This document shows positions 38,268-49,397 of a stretch of 64,000 bases of DNA, piece after piece. Source of the DNA: Ooceraea biroi. Lineage: Eukaryota; Arthropoda; Insecta; Hymenoptera; Formicidae. The stretch spans positions 3,596,001 through 3,660,000 of the forward strand of contig NC_039519.1 in the NCBI RefSeq assembly GCF_003672135.1. Direction: 5' to 3'. The translations under genes and the position numbers were made by a program. A model generated the notes under the pieces. That model worked only from the letters and a program-made list of their open reading frames with translations, did no database searches and was not told where the DNA came from. Position 1 is the stretch's first letter. Each line of letters opens with the position of its first letter.

Positions 38268-41224
38268 CTAAGAGGTGGTGGTGAGATTTGAGTTCGTATC
38301 CGAATTGCACTCATTGTCCGTCTCTTGGAACAAGTACTTGAAGTGCTGAACGTACGGCTGGCAATGTTCCCCCCGCGTGAAAGCCGTGGTGTTGTGCAGT
38401 CTCAAGTTACGCTGCTCGAAGAACTTGAACACCGAGTGAAAGAGCGTCGCGTCATCCGTGGCTTTTGCCGCTTCTAAAAATTTCCTCGCCGACACCTGAT
38501 CCGCCATTCCCACCGATCGAACGTACCTGCAACGACACACGGGGACACGTGAATTCGCGCGCCCGAAGATAGAACGAGGGATGAAAGATGCAGCGGATCG
38601 GATCTAACTTTACCGTAAGGCGGGCAAGATATGTCCCTTCGATAGCAGCACTTCGATTATCTCCTCGTGCGCGTTGCCCAATCGCTTCAGCATGTCCAGT
38701 GCCAACTGATGCGCCGCTGGGTATAAATTTTCCAGGGAGAGCAGCAGACATGCCAGAGGCTTCGAGTCAGCGACCACGTGGTACTGCAGCAACTGATGCA
38801 GCTGATAGTACGCCTTCCGATGTACCAGCGTCGTGATCACCAACTCGTGCAAGTAATGTTGCACCGGTATCTCATGCTCGGCTAATGATCTGGGAAGTCG
38901 AACGGTTACTTGAAGAAAATTCGCTAGCTCGATCGTAAGCTTCTGTCTCGGGCGATTTTCATTTATGTTGTCGCTCGTAATGATTTATCTCTTTGACGCG
39001 TACCTAATATATTCGAGCAGGACCCATATCACCATCTTTGGCTCTATCGTGTTTTCGGGAAACTTGGATAGTATGTGACTGTACATGTCGCTCTGATCGA
39101 GCAGCAGCTTATACTTGAAATTGTCAGCGATCGTCGTCACGTTCTTCACATTATTTTGCAGTGGTGTTCCCATCTGCAGTTGATAAATAAAATCAGCACA
39201 AGTGTGAATAACGTTGCCACTTGTCGTAGAGAGAGAGAGAGAGAGAGAGAAAGCCTGCCAAGTTACCTGGTTTTGTATTTCGTTCTCTAAATAATTTCTG
39301 TACACGGAATTAAGTTTGTCGAATATGATCGGCATCTCCATCAAGCTTACGGGTAACTGCGTCATAAAGCTTTGCAGAACTTGTATGAGTATCTGTTTAG
39401 CGTTAGAGCGCTGCATTAGAAATTCCACGAGGACTATCTTGTCGGTGATCAGCTTCACCAAAGTTTCCAATCTGAGTTCGATATACCTGCAGTAATGTTA
39501 AAACGATTGCATAAAGTACACGAAAAATTATTAAAAATGTGTGTATCTCTGAAAGATATTATATTACTAAGTGGAAGCGTACCATAAACAGCCGAGCTTT
39601 ACGTCAATTATAATATTTGGTTGAAAAACAACCCAATTTGGGGAATCTATAGAATTATGTTAAGACTTGAATCAATTTTAATTAGAATTGCTATTTTATA
39701 AACGTGCAAATATGATATTTGCATTAATAACAGTCGAGCCTTCTAATCAAAGGATACATAATTGGCACGGCTGATACATCTGATCAGACAATGTTGCGCC
39801 TGGTACCTTCAGATTGAATGGCTTAATTGGCTTGGCCACGGCCACACTGGTATGATGCATCACAGTGCCATCACTCACACCAGAAAGCATAATATCGAAT
39901 ATCATTGATGTCTGTATAAAAGTTAACATTTCAGTCAAGTTCCCTTGTTGCAAATTCTTTCATATATGCTTTTTATACTTAAAATAATTTTTCTTCATGT
40001 TAAACAATACCTACTTTTGACGCTTGATGATGAACAATGATCAGATTATCGACGACATTTATGGCAAACCTGCCACCAACGTCCAGTTTCAACATATGGC
40101 TTTTCTTAATGGTCATCATTCTGCGAGAGAACATGGATACGACATTATGCAAAGAAAGAAAGAGCAATGTTGGCCACTGTATCTAGAATATCGAGCAAAC
40201 CCACTTGTGTATAGTATAGACATATACAAATGCAGTTCCCATTGAGCGATTGACTCCTGGTTGATGCCGCAACAAAATTATACAAGGCGTTCCGTACAAC
40301 ACAGCCAATGCCACGTCTCTCTCGGAAACAGCTAACTTTCCTGGCTTCGGTACACTGTGTTCGACTAAAATAATCAGAAAAATAATTGTTATCAGATTTA
40401 ATTCTAGTCAAAGAAATTTAACAATGTATCGACTGCTGTACCAACTTTCAAACTTGGTTAACTTGTGAAGATTGCTGGGCGTAATGTGCAGCGCTTGTAT
40501 CTGATTACCAATCGTGCCAGATGACAGTAATACTAGAAAACTCTTGGGACAAAATACAAACCAATTTATGCCTAAACTCAAGCACTTCAGTGCCCTGACG
40601 CATCGTTTCTCCGGATTGACCTGAAACAGCACAGAGTTCGGTCCCGATGAGGCACACAATTTTGTTTTTTCAAGCCTCAAGTAAGCGTGAAATAAAATCC
40701 GAGGTTGTTTACATGAAACAATTCGACTCCGTGATCCGTGATAACGAGTATTTCAGTGCCGTGCGTCCAGACGAAGCCCAATATCGTGGTGTTCTTTCCT
40801 TTGCACGCCTGGGAGTACTCGATGTGATCTAATCCAGACACGGGCGAGTAATTAACAAATTCCACGGACGAGCTGGTGCGTTGGATCGCGAGGACGTTCA
40901 TGTCCGGGGAAAACTTGATGGAGATCACGGGACCCCTGTCCTCCATGCGAAAGTTCAGGTTCTGGTCCGGGCCCTTAACAAGCACTCCTGTAACTCCTCC
41001 TGAGCGAACAGCAAACACCTGTATACGCATCATGTTTACCGTAATTGTGCGAGGTAAAAATTCAACGTTCATGCCGATCGAGGGAAGCGACTAACTTGCT
41101 GTTTCGAGTCATCGAAAAACACGTTTGTGAGGCAGCTGACTGATTCGAACCTGATCGGATCAGGAGATAGCTCCAGGTAATAATCATCGCTCTTCCCTCG
41201 GTCGTCAGCCTCCATGTCGGGCAT
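38268..41224 (-). CDS. RMC1: Regulator of MON1-CCZ1 complex (RMC1/Mic1)
   Basis: Eleven exons on the minus strand join in phase to 672 aa: 41224-41096, 41018-40713, 40620-40446, 40364-40205, 40120-40015, 39911-39758, 39646-39583, 39486-39267, 39173-39004, 38889-38614 and 38526-38268. The human orthologue is about 657 aa and aligns throughout. Landmarks are DYYLELSPDP near the N-terminus, QVFAVRSGGVTG, LAVSERDVALAVLYG, INVVDNLIIVHHQ, SPNWVVFQPNIIIDVKLGCLW and, in the C-terminal Mic1 domain, HYLHELVITTLV, DSKPLACLLLSLE and SARKFLEAAK. In the known family the N-terminal half is a beta-propeller. The protein supports the MON1-CCZ1 Rab7 exchange factor on late endosomes, lysosomes and autophagosomes. 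Donors GTTAGT and GTTGGT are weak but required by phase. An alternative ATG lies three codons downstream. Confidence 0.95.
39231..39252. repeat. (GA)n microsatellite in RMC1 intron 8
   Basis: Eleven GA units on the + strand lie between the donor at 39266 and the acceptor at 39174. On the transcribed strand this is a TC tract, so it may serve as part of the polypyrimidine region of this short intron. Confidence 0.6.
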
Positions 41225-41669
41225 GCCTGATCTGTGTATGTATGTACGTTTGACAGTCTCGAGAATCTAGTGCATTAGGCACAAACTACGAAGGCGAGAT
41301 ACCGTGGTATCAAAGCTACGAAGCAGAGCTACCAGTATCCAAGTTCGAAAATCTCTTGTCTAAGTATTCCCTATATTCTCGTCGAAGATAGGAATTCAAA
41401 AATCCCTAAACTTTATATATCGAGGTAGATTTCTGTGTCGCATGAAATGTTTCCATGTAGAAAAAAATAAAACAATTCTATATACATATGTAAAGGGATT
41501 CTATTTTAATTTTCACAATTATTATGTATAACTAATTATATTCGTGATGTAAAATAAAGTACATGTAAACTTATATATAATAAAATTTATAAAAACAATC
41601 TATAAAAGCACAGAACACTAATTGACCAAATAGATCATAAAAATCCCCCCCTGTGTAGTTATTTGAAAT
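41225..41669. promoter_or_regulatory. RMC1 upstream / RNASEH2B downstream interval
   Basis: These 445 bp separate the tandem minus-strand genes and must hold the RMC1 promoter and RNASEH2B 3' UTR. The RMC1-proximal part (41225-41400) is less AT-rich and contains two imperfect copies of CTACGAAG with GAGATACC/GAGCTACC following. The rest is AT-rich. No TATA box or initiator could be assigned. Confidence 0.35.
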
Positions 41670-43019
41670 TTATTTCTTTTTAAAAAAACTGGTGATACTT
41701 TTGGATCCTGCAGCTGCTCTCTGTCTGGCCAATTCCTTTTTACCGGGAGCTGGACTTTTGTGGATCTGCAAAAGATGTTTAGATATCCTAGATTGTAGTC
41801 TTGTTCAGAAACATGGATGTCTTAGAACTTATTTTTTTCACTTTCCTACATGCAATGCCGCGTAAATTTACAACAAAAAATCTCCGGTCTATTTTATTGC
41901 AGGCAACTTAACGTCTACTAATAATAAGCTAAAATTCACGTAAAACAATTGACCTTTTCAGGTTTAGATAATTCCTTCACTGCCCTCTTCTTTGGGCTTT
42001 CCTCAACCGAATCCTTCTTTTGCTTCTTTTCGCTAACTTCATCTTTCGGACTACTTAGCTTGCGTTTCTTATTCTCGGTCTCATCAGGTATATTCAAGTG
42101 CTGTGCCAATTTCTTTGAGAGATCTTCAGCAAGATACTCCGATACGATACCATACGCGTATCTCAAGTATTCTATAAAAAGATTGTCATGATTAAACAAC
42201 ATTATCCTGCTCATTCCATATCCTGCTGATAATTTATTTACAGGAAACACAAAAAAAAGCTTCTCATATTTTTCTCACCTGCCTCTGTGGCTACTTCAGA
42301 TTTAATACTTGTGACGTAAGTAGCGCTTATGGCACTTTGGGACACATGAATTCCCTTCTGTTTCAATACACTAGCTACTTTCTCCGTCTTTGACTGTAAC
42401 CACTTCAATGATTTGTCCTCATTAAATTTAAAAGCTTGTAATGATTCGTCTCCCTTACGGTCGGCCACTAGTGACAGTTTCAAATTTTTACACTGCGCTA
42501 GACGCGAGGTATCTGGAAAGTCTTCGTCCCAGAGACATTGTTCTAAGGGTTGCGCTAATTGCGACTAACAAGAAAAATGTCCGTTAACAGCGAACTCTTA
42601 AATTTTTACATAAAAAAAACCAAGGAATAAAATAAAATGAATTCCACAGTTACCTTTCTTAAATACGGTAAAACTAGGAAGATCGGGTCGATTGGGGTCG
42701 ACAGGTAGAGCTTGCCATCGGACTTGACGCTATCGTTAATGAACCAAGATCTCTTCTTCTCGTCGAAGATCAAGATCTCTTGCACCGTGCGATCTGCAGA
42801 TCCAAATACAAACATAGCCGGTTTGTTAGAGGCTGGATGCCTGAGTCTCACGATCTCCGATTGATCTTCGTCCATGCCAGCCACTGTATCCGCTAAGATA
42901 CAAGTATTCTCGTTAATATCCAGTGCAAAGACTGAGCGACAAGTTATTCATAATTTCCACCTTTCGTAAGAAATACCCAGGTATTCACCGACGACTGGCT
43001 GCTCGTCGTCTTCGCGCAT
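41670..43019 (-). CDS. RNASEH2B: Ribonuclease H2 subunit B
   Basis: Five minus-strand exons, 43019-42977, 42931-42654, 42564-42279, 42171-41954 and 41765-41670, give 306 aa, against about 312 in human. Conserved stretches are KKRSWFINDSV followed by STPIDPIFLVLPYL (the triple-barrel region that pairs with subunit C), then KSLKWLQSKTEKVASVLK and YLRYAYGIVSEYLAEDLSKKL. A Lys/Glu-rich linker follows, then a C-terminal KSITSFLKKK resembling the PCNA-binding PIP box of this family. RNase H2 removes ribonucleotides and RNA:DNA hybrids in the nucleus; B is a non-catalytic scaffold subunit. The start ATG gives the phase needed for exon 2; an earlier ATG at 43047 is in another frame. Intron 1 would be only 45 nt, and the donor of exon 4 (GTCAAT) is weak. 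Confidence 0.93.
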
Positions 43020-43875
43020 TTTTGTGGCGAGCCTTTCGTGTGTTTTGGTGGCATTTTTCTCGCGAGTTATTCCCTCATCGGCTATCCAGCGGAATTCAAT
43101 CAAGTGGCTCGTAATCTCCGCGCGCATAAATACGGAATTTTAATGATTAGTTATCATTTAGAGAGAGATGTTGCTTCTCATGCATGACGTGCCGCGACAT
43201 TACTCCGTTTCGCGCGCAACATACCTCGAAAACTGCTTGCGAAAACAGCCGGCATTTGAAAGCCGAAGGCGCGCGATTGGACAGAGTCTAGTAAAATCTG
43301 GTAACGTGAAGTACAATTCATAGAAAGAGACCAGAGATCATGTTAAGGGGAAGCTGAAGTTGCTAGTGAACTATTTTTTCACTATAGCGATGGTAATTGC
43401 AGTTTCGAAAATTCTCTTTATTGCTTGTGCAGGATAAAAAATCCTTTTCCACAAATGAAGTATAGATAGAAAGAAAGCCCGCTCTACAAGATTTTATATT
43501 CAAAATGGAAAAAAGTGAAAAACTTGCATTTGTCTTTTCTAACTTTTTTCCATTTTGAATATAAAGTCCTGTAGAGCGGACTTTCTTTCTATCTATACTT
43601 CATTTGTGGAAAAGGATTTTTTATTCTGCACAAGCATTAAAGAGAATTTTCGAAACTGCAATTACCATTGCTATAGTGAAAAAATAGTTCACTAGCAACT
43701 CCAGCATCCTCTTAGGTGAAGAATGTGGTATTGTGGCAACCGCTGACGTATATCGGCTGTGCCGGCGGTGCGGCGTGAACCGTGGATTGACAGTAGTTGA
43801 AGAAGGCTGTGTAGAATTTGTAGAATTCCCGTGAAACTATTTTGTCAGAAGTTATAGTCTAGCCATTTATCAACG
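43020..43875. promoter_or_regulatory. Bidirectional promoter of RNASEH2B and KRTCAP2
   Basis: The two start codons point away from each other 856 bp apart. CpG-rich DNA flanks both ends (43020-43130 with GCGAGTTATT..., and 43735-43800 with GGCGGTGCGGCG), while the middle is taken by a palindromic mobile element. Without that insertion the interval would be about 490 bp. KRTCAP2 transcription should start between the element and 43876, because the coding start is only about 160 bp away. Confidence 0.6.
43343..43715. mobile_element. Palindromic MITE inside a shared promoter
   Basis: The arms, about 43343-43515 and 43545-43715, are close inverted copies (for example TGCTAGTGAACTATTTTTTC against GAAAAAATAGTTCACTAGCA). 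The loop of about 30 bp has the sequence ACTTGCATTTGTC. The ends read TTAAGGGGAAGCTG and CAGCATCCTCTTAG; TTAA/TTAG could be a target site with one change. There is no coding sequence. Arm identity above 90 per cent by eye suggests a young insertion. Confidence 0.85.
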
Positions 43876-44642
43876 ATGGGTAGGTATCTCAACATTGACA
43901 GGTGTCACAAAATTATCTAAATATCGGAAAAAACTTTGATAGCTGCGCTAGTTGCAATCTAAATATCATTATAATCATTAAAAAAATGATGTTATTGAAC
44001 ATATTGTATATCGGCAATTTAAATTTGCGAATTCGCAAATTCTTTGTTAATTCTGCGTTGTGACGCGTAATCTACATTGTTGTAATATCCTTACAGCTGT
44101 CAACAGTGGAGTGTCGTTTGTTTTGTCGTCGATATTGTCAGTGTTGCTGTTCTCCTGGATGCAGATGTACAAAGCTTGGCTCAGCTCGTCGCAATTGGGA
44201 ACCGTGCTGGGAGGTTGGATGGGATCGCTGTTGTTCATGTGCACACTAACTGCTGTGGGAAACCTTGAAAGTATCTTATTCGGAAAGTACTTTCAACAGA
44301 AGCTGCTTCCAGAAGGTAAACTTGAAAGTAAAATTAGCGCATTCGATCACGTTTCACAACATTGCAAAGTCAATTGTTTGCACAGTTGGTGCACGGACAG
44401 TCAAACTTTCGAGTTATTAAACGCTACAAATATTTAATATAAATTAATGCATTTTTTTATTCGTTGCAGTGGTTTTCTCATTGACTCTGAGTCTAATCGC
44501 ATCAGCTCTGATCCATCGTGTGTCCACCACGACGTGTTTAATATTCTCTATGATCGCGCTCTATTACATGAATCGAATCTCACAAGAAACGTATGGTGTG
44601 TCCGTGCAGAATCCAGTGGTGCAACTGAAGAAGCGTAAATGA
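43876..44642 (+). CDS. KRTCAP2: Keratinocyte-associated protein 2, OST subunit KCP2
   Basis: Three exons, 43876-43879 (just ATGG), 44097-44315 and 44470-44642, join to 131 aa; human KCP2 is 136 aa. The protein begins [20 protein letters not shown]. It keeps the family words [42 protein letters not shown] and [21 protein letters not shown]. Three hydrophobic segments are expected to span the ER membrane, and the C-terminus is a short Lys-rich tail (KKRK), which suits an ER retrieval signal. KCP2 is an accessory subunit of the translocon-associated (STT3A-type) oligosaccharyltransferase in N-glycosylation. The four-base first coding exon explains why the gene does not show as one open frame. 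It converges with STOML2, 388 bp away. Confidence 0.95.
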
Positions 44643-45030
44643 ACGTATATATATTGTATACAAATACAAGGATATTTGTATTATATTTTTTCTATTATAA
44701 CGCTGTACGTGAAACTTCCAGTTTATAAAATTAAATTTAATTTCACTATATCCGTTTAGTCTTGCGATGGATGTTATCTCCTTAGTCTTCATTGAAAATA
44801 GATTTCAATTTCCTGGAGTTAATTACCTTGCGTGCACACGAAAGCTTGAACAAATTTTGTGATACGTGTGAAAGGAGTGACGAGAATTGATCACGATAAT
44901 CAATGAGACAGCTCCAACTTGGTGTAAATTTTTACTTTTATATCGTATTTACAATGTAAAATTTAAACGAACAATATGTAAGAAATAAGAACATATATTT
45001 CTATTGCAGATGGAAGTACTTAAGTAATAC

Positions 45031-46814
45031 CTAAGGCTTCTGTTTTCCTTTCTTGTGTTTTTCGGCCTCTTCTCTGTCGCTAAAATACTCGTACGTTTCA
45101 TCGGAATTTTCCACCTCGACTGGAGAATTTATATGACTATCGTCTGTTATTTGTCTTCGCTTTTGGTTAGTACTTTCTTCTGGTATTATTCGTTTATAAA
45201 TTGTCATCGCCTGCGAACACGAAAAAAAGTGTATTAGTTGTTACTGAAATTCTAGCCGAAGATCTTACGTTGAAAGAACGTAATGTGGGCTTACAGACCT
45301 GTGCGACGAATGTCGAAACGTCTCCCACGTTGCTCGGCAGTATTAACGTATTATTAACTTTCGCCAACTTGTTGAACGCGTTGACGTACTGCTCCGCCAC
45401 GCTGAGCGCGGCTGCGTTCTTCGCGTCCGCCGTGCCCAGCGAACTTGCGATTATCTGCAATCCCTTCGCCCGCGCATCAGATACCGCCACTATAGCCGCA
45501 GCTTCTCCAGCAGCCTTGTTGATTTGCTCCTGCTTTACCGCTTCTACAGTAAAAATTAATCAGGCTCATTATTCTTCGAGTGAAATATTCCCCACTGATT
45601 ATTGATAAAGAGCATTGTACTCTGATCGCAATGTATTACCTGAAGCTAAAATTTGCGCGAGCTTTTTGCCTTCCGCCACGTTTACCTCCGCCTCTCTGAT
45701 ACCTTCGGATTCCAATATAGCGGCGCGTTTCTTCCGTTCCGCCTCCACCTGCATTTGCATCGCTTCCTGCACTCTTTGCGGTAGACTTATGTCACCTGCA
45801 AATGCAGATTTCACATCGAATTCATTATTCTCTCGATAAAAATTGAGACTTCTAGTTATAATAACATATTTGTTCACGTTCGTTGTACAACAAGGCAAGC
45901 GTTGCTAGGGCAACTTACGTATTTCATACCGCAGACACGTTATTCCCCATGCTTCGCTGGCCTTGTTGATACTTTCGACGATAGAAACATTTAATTCTTC
46001 CCTTTCTCTGAACACTTTGTCCAAAGATATCTTTCCTAGTTCGGATCTCATGGTAGTTTGAGCTACCTGAATTACAGCAAACTCGGCATCTTCGACACCA
46101 TAAGATGCCAAGTAAGGATCAGTTACTCTTAAGTACAGTACTGCATCGATACTTAGAGTTACGTTATCTGGAAGAGAAGCGTGATTGGATTATCGTAGAA
46201 GTGTATGTACTTATAACGTATGTTCCTGTTTGGTAATGTAATAACCTGAGGTAACTGCACTTTGCTCTGGTACATCTATTGCTAATTCCTTCAAAATTTG
46301 TACATATCTAACTCTGTCAATGATAGGAAGTAAAATATTTAAACCTGGGTCTAATATCTTATGGAACTTCCCCATTCTTTCTATGATCCATGCCTAAAAT
46401 GCGTTTATTTATTAAATTATTTTTGTCCAGAATTTTTTATTCTGAATTCAACAAATTAATTTTATTAAAAATGACTTAATACTGTATTTTTAAATATACA
46501 CACAAGATATACATAAACAACTGCTGATATTTATATTAGAAATATATTAAATAATTACAAACCTGTTGTTGAGGAACGAACATTATGATAGTATTTATTG
46601 GAGTTGACGGTCTGTATCGAGAAGCTTGACTAGATGAACTAAGCATTCTCCTTCTAACATCTGCAAGTGCATGGTCCTGCAAAATGTACGTTTTATTAAC
46701 CCTCTTTTAATTAAAAATGTTTACGTCAATCATGACGAGAGAGCTAACTACCTTAAGAAATCCCAGATTTCTTGCCAACATCGTCGCACATCCAGACACT
46801 GTACGCTTATACAT
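45031..46814 (-). CDS. STOML2: Stomatin-like protein 2, mitochondrial
   Basis: Seven minus-strand exons, 46814-46752, 46676-46563, 46393-46246, 46167-45919, 45795-45640, 45543-45299 and 45210-45031, give 384 aa (human 356). The N-terminus is basic with few acids (MYKRTVSGCATMLARNLGFL, later RRRMLSSSSQASRYR), fitting a mitochondrial presequence. The SPFH/band 7 domain follows: NTIIMFVPQQQAWIIERMGK, LNILLPIIDRVRYVQILKE, LSIDAVLYLRVTDPYLASYG and AQTTMRSELGKISLDKVF. A long heptad-like helix comes next (QVEAERKKRAAILESEG), then the C-terminal region NVGDVSTFVAQ. The family organises cardiolipin-rich inner-membrane domains with prohibitins and proteases. The acidic/Lys tail after residue 330 is longer than in human. 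A second ATG at codon 12 could also serve as start. Confidence 0.95.
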
Positions 46815-47141
46815 TTTTAACTGTATTCGTTTTTATTAGCTACAAAAATATGACACTAAATATATTTACACCTTATATTTTTGTAGGTTAAATTGTCCCG
46901 GTAAAAGTATTCCAGTACCTGTAGAAATACATCGAAAAATAATCCAGAATTGCCATAAAATACCTGATACGGTAGAGGGGAAACCGAATAATTTGTAGTT
47001 ACATTGTAACCAGCACAGTCACTGCAATTTATTCTAGTCAATTGACTACAGTCGCAGCTGCAGGTATTTTATTATACTATAAAGTCACAATGATGTATGA
47101 TCTGGTATGATCATGATCAAGTATTCACATATTAATACTTT

Positions 47142-47512
47142 TACAGAGAGTGAAGCTTGCAGCTGATGACTTAAAACAGAGTGAGAAAGTTGAATTGCCC
47201 CTAGAGCTTTCTCGCTCTACCAACAACGCTTCATGTGCTATATACAAGATGGTACAGAATAAAACAATAATAAGAATTTTCTTATATAGAATTGACATTT
47301 ATATTATTTTAATCGCGCACAGATATACAATTATTAAATACGATATTTATCCAACATGATGCTTGACATAAGCGTGATCACGTGATGCCTCTGACCATTC
47401 TGACAGTTTCCACATCTGTCTTGTTATATGAGACAGGGTGAGAAAGCTCTAGAGGCAATACAACTTTCTCGCTCCGTTTTAAACCGCCAACCGCCGGCTT
47501 CTCCTCTGCTAA
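47142..47512. repeat. Inverted pair of self-complementary units
   Basis: GTGAGAAAG...CTTTCTCGCTC at about 47181-47218 is a small hairpin. It recurs in opposite orientation at about 47438-47474 with the interior also inverted (CCCCTAGAG against CTCTAGAGG). Similarity extends about 70 bp on one side (AAACAGAGTGAG against CTCGCTCCGTTTT). These look like terminal repeats of a non-autonomous element. The left part is within 350 bp of the STOML2 start, so it may overlap its promoter. Confidence 0.6.
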
Positions 47513-48047
47513 TAGTAGTATCACAGTATAATGTACAGTAGGGACAAAGAGCGTCGGCACCTTTGATCTTTTTCAGCCGATCCGCCATGTCTTCGGGCGG
47601 CAAGTAGCGTATCAATAATATTAGAAACCACCGCTATCGGCAAATATTTTTAATGTGTTTTCTTAAAAACAATTACATATTTTATAAATACATAAGTAAT
47701 GCATACCTTTCTTTCTCTTTTGGAAAGCGAAAAAATGATATATTATCACTGTGAATCATTGTGAAAACAATTTTGCACCGCACTCGATGTATTCTCTTAG
47801 ACATTGTTTTTAACAAAAGCACAAAACAAACAATACAATACAATATGCGAATTTTTATGTTTGGTTATGTTTCTCTATCTATATGTGATCACAGTTACGG
47901 AGATAATGTGCGTTCTTTACTTTGAACGGGATTGGAAGCCGCCCAAGAACATGGCCGCTTGGGATGCGCGAGCAAATCTGCGCGGCTGACTCGAAAAGGG
48001 TGCTTGTCCCTACTGTATATCCTTATACTGTGGTAGTATAGTAGTAG
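47507..48047. mobile_element. Non-autonomous element with about 100 bp inverted arms
   Basis: Arm 47507-47607 (CACAGTATAATGTACAGTAG...GGGCGGCAAG) is matched in reverse by about 47936-48047 (GCCGCCCAAGAACATGG...CTACTGTATATCCTTATACTG). The right arm has an extra segment of about 24 bp. If the ends are CAGTAGGGACAA, the element is 47536-48015, but similarity runs outward past those points on both sides. A 63-codon open frame in the left arm looks fortuitous. Confidence 0.6.
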
Positions 48048-48129
48048 CTATAGAGTATGCGAATATTTGGTTAGGTACATACGTCATCGATCATCGAATA
48101 TGCTCTAATAACGTCCATCGTCGTCCGAT

Positions 48130-48527
48130 TCATTTATTGCGATACTTCGGTAGACGGGACGCGCCTGTTGCGCATGTGCCGATTCCCCTCCTTCTGGAAC
48201 CCCCCTCCCCCCCTCGAAGCACGCATTCCTCGGCGGTTGCCGTTCGTCTATACGCATCGAAGACTTGCTTCGTTACACGTCCCGCGCCGGTGCGCGCCAT
48301 CTTTGAAGCCGTCCGAGAAACGGCCGTCGCTGTCACCGGATGCACCGGATGCCCCATTTAGCCGCCCCTCTCGTTCTCTCTGAGGCGCATTTTCAATAAG
48401 AACACTGTGATCGTATGAGATGTGTTTTTTGCGTGTGTGAAAAGTGTGATTTTTTTGTGACAAAGTGAGACCTTCTCGTCGATCCCGGACGACCCGGACG
48501 CCGACGCGCAACGGAGCCGTCTCGCAG
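48130..48527 (+). promoter_or_regulatory. CpG-rich putative promoter and first non-coding exon
   Basis: A sharp rise in GC and CpG begins near 48150 and runs to CTCGCAG at 48527, followed by the strong donor GTAAGCC. There is no long open frame, so this is most easily read as a 5' UTR exon of a + strand gene whose coding part lies to the right, possibly the gene at 62 kb. A minus-strand promoter in the same island is also possible. Confidence 0.45.
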
Positions 48528-49188
48528 GTAAGCCTACTTACGCAGGATTTACGCCGCTCGGGAAGATCTCGTGCGGGTCTCGTGCGAAAATAACACGTGT
48601 ATATATATGTACATAATCAGAGGGCTGAGTGTGCGTTAACGAAACTATTTCATTTAAATCGAAACAAATAAAAAGGAAGAGGAGGAAATATATGTGCAAC
48701 GTTAGTTATATAAAAGTTGCGTGCGTATATTTATGTATGCATATACGTGTGTATATATATATATATAGATGCTTCATCACGAAGCCGTCATATCGCGAGA
48801 ATACATATAGAAGCGACTTTAAAGGAAGTCGGCTTATGTAAGACGATCACACAGCGTGCTCCTCGGTTTCGCGTTTCTCGTCCCGCCGCGCCAGCTACCA
48901 TATTGCATGGCTCTGGCAATTCCCGCTGGCTGCCGTTTCGGAGCATTAGCTTTCTAACGCGAGGAACGCGGTGTCGGGGTCGGGACGGACGGACTCGCCA
49001 CAACAAGTTCTCTCGGCTTCGATTGCGGAACGAGAACGCAATTGAGGCGAATCGAGGGAATCGATATAGGTAGTGGCGAGCTGCGGGACTCGCGTTGTAG
49101 AATCCGCACACTACCTGTTGTGTGGTAGTGCGCTATTATTATCGGCCGTGCTTCTTTATGCTGGACCTCAAACCATAAAAATGCATGT

Positions 49189-49334
49189 GTGTATATTTAC
49201 ACACCACACACACACACACCTATATATGCCTGCACACGCGCGCGCGCGCGCACACACACACCCCTACACACGCTCGCGCGCGCGCACACACGCACACCCC
49301 TACACACGCGTGTGCGTGCGTGTGTAGGCATATA

Positions 49335-49396
<62 letters not shown>
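49189..49396. repeat. Alternating purine-pyrimidine tract, (CA)n/(CG)n/(TG)n, with palindrome
   Basis: About 200 bp of almost uninterrupted purine-pyrimidine alternation: CA repeats, CG repeats (49238-49250 and 49272-49284), then about 60 bp of TG. CACCTATATATGCCT on the left is mirrored by AGGCATATATAGGTG at 49325-49340, so the tract is also an inverted repeat. Such sequence favours Z-DNA and cruciforms. The open frames across it (His/Thr or Cys/Val strings) are artefacts. Confidence 0.9.

Positions 49397-49397
<1 letters not shown>

Noticed and set aside
41140..41165. GATTCGAACC, a tRNA B-box-like word
   Set aside because: It is coding sequence of RMC1 exon 1 and no cloverleaf can be drawn around it.
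47424..47615. Open frame with CPYCTLYC, zinc-ribbon-like spacing
   Set aside because: It lies in the arm of an inverted-repeat element. The Cys pairs are not followed by further ligands and the frame has no partner exon.
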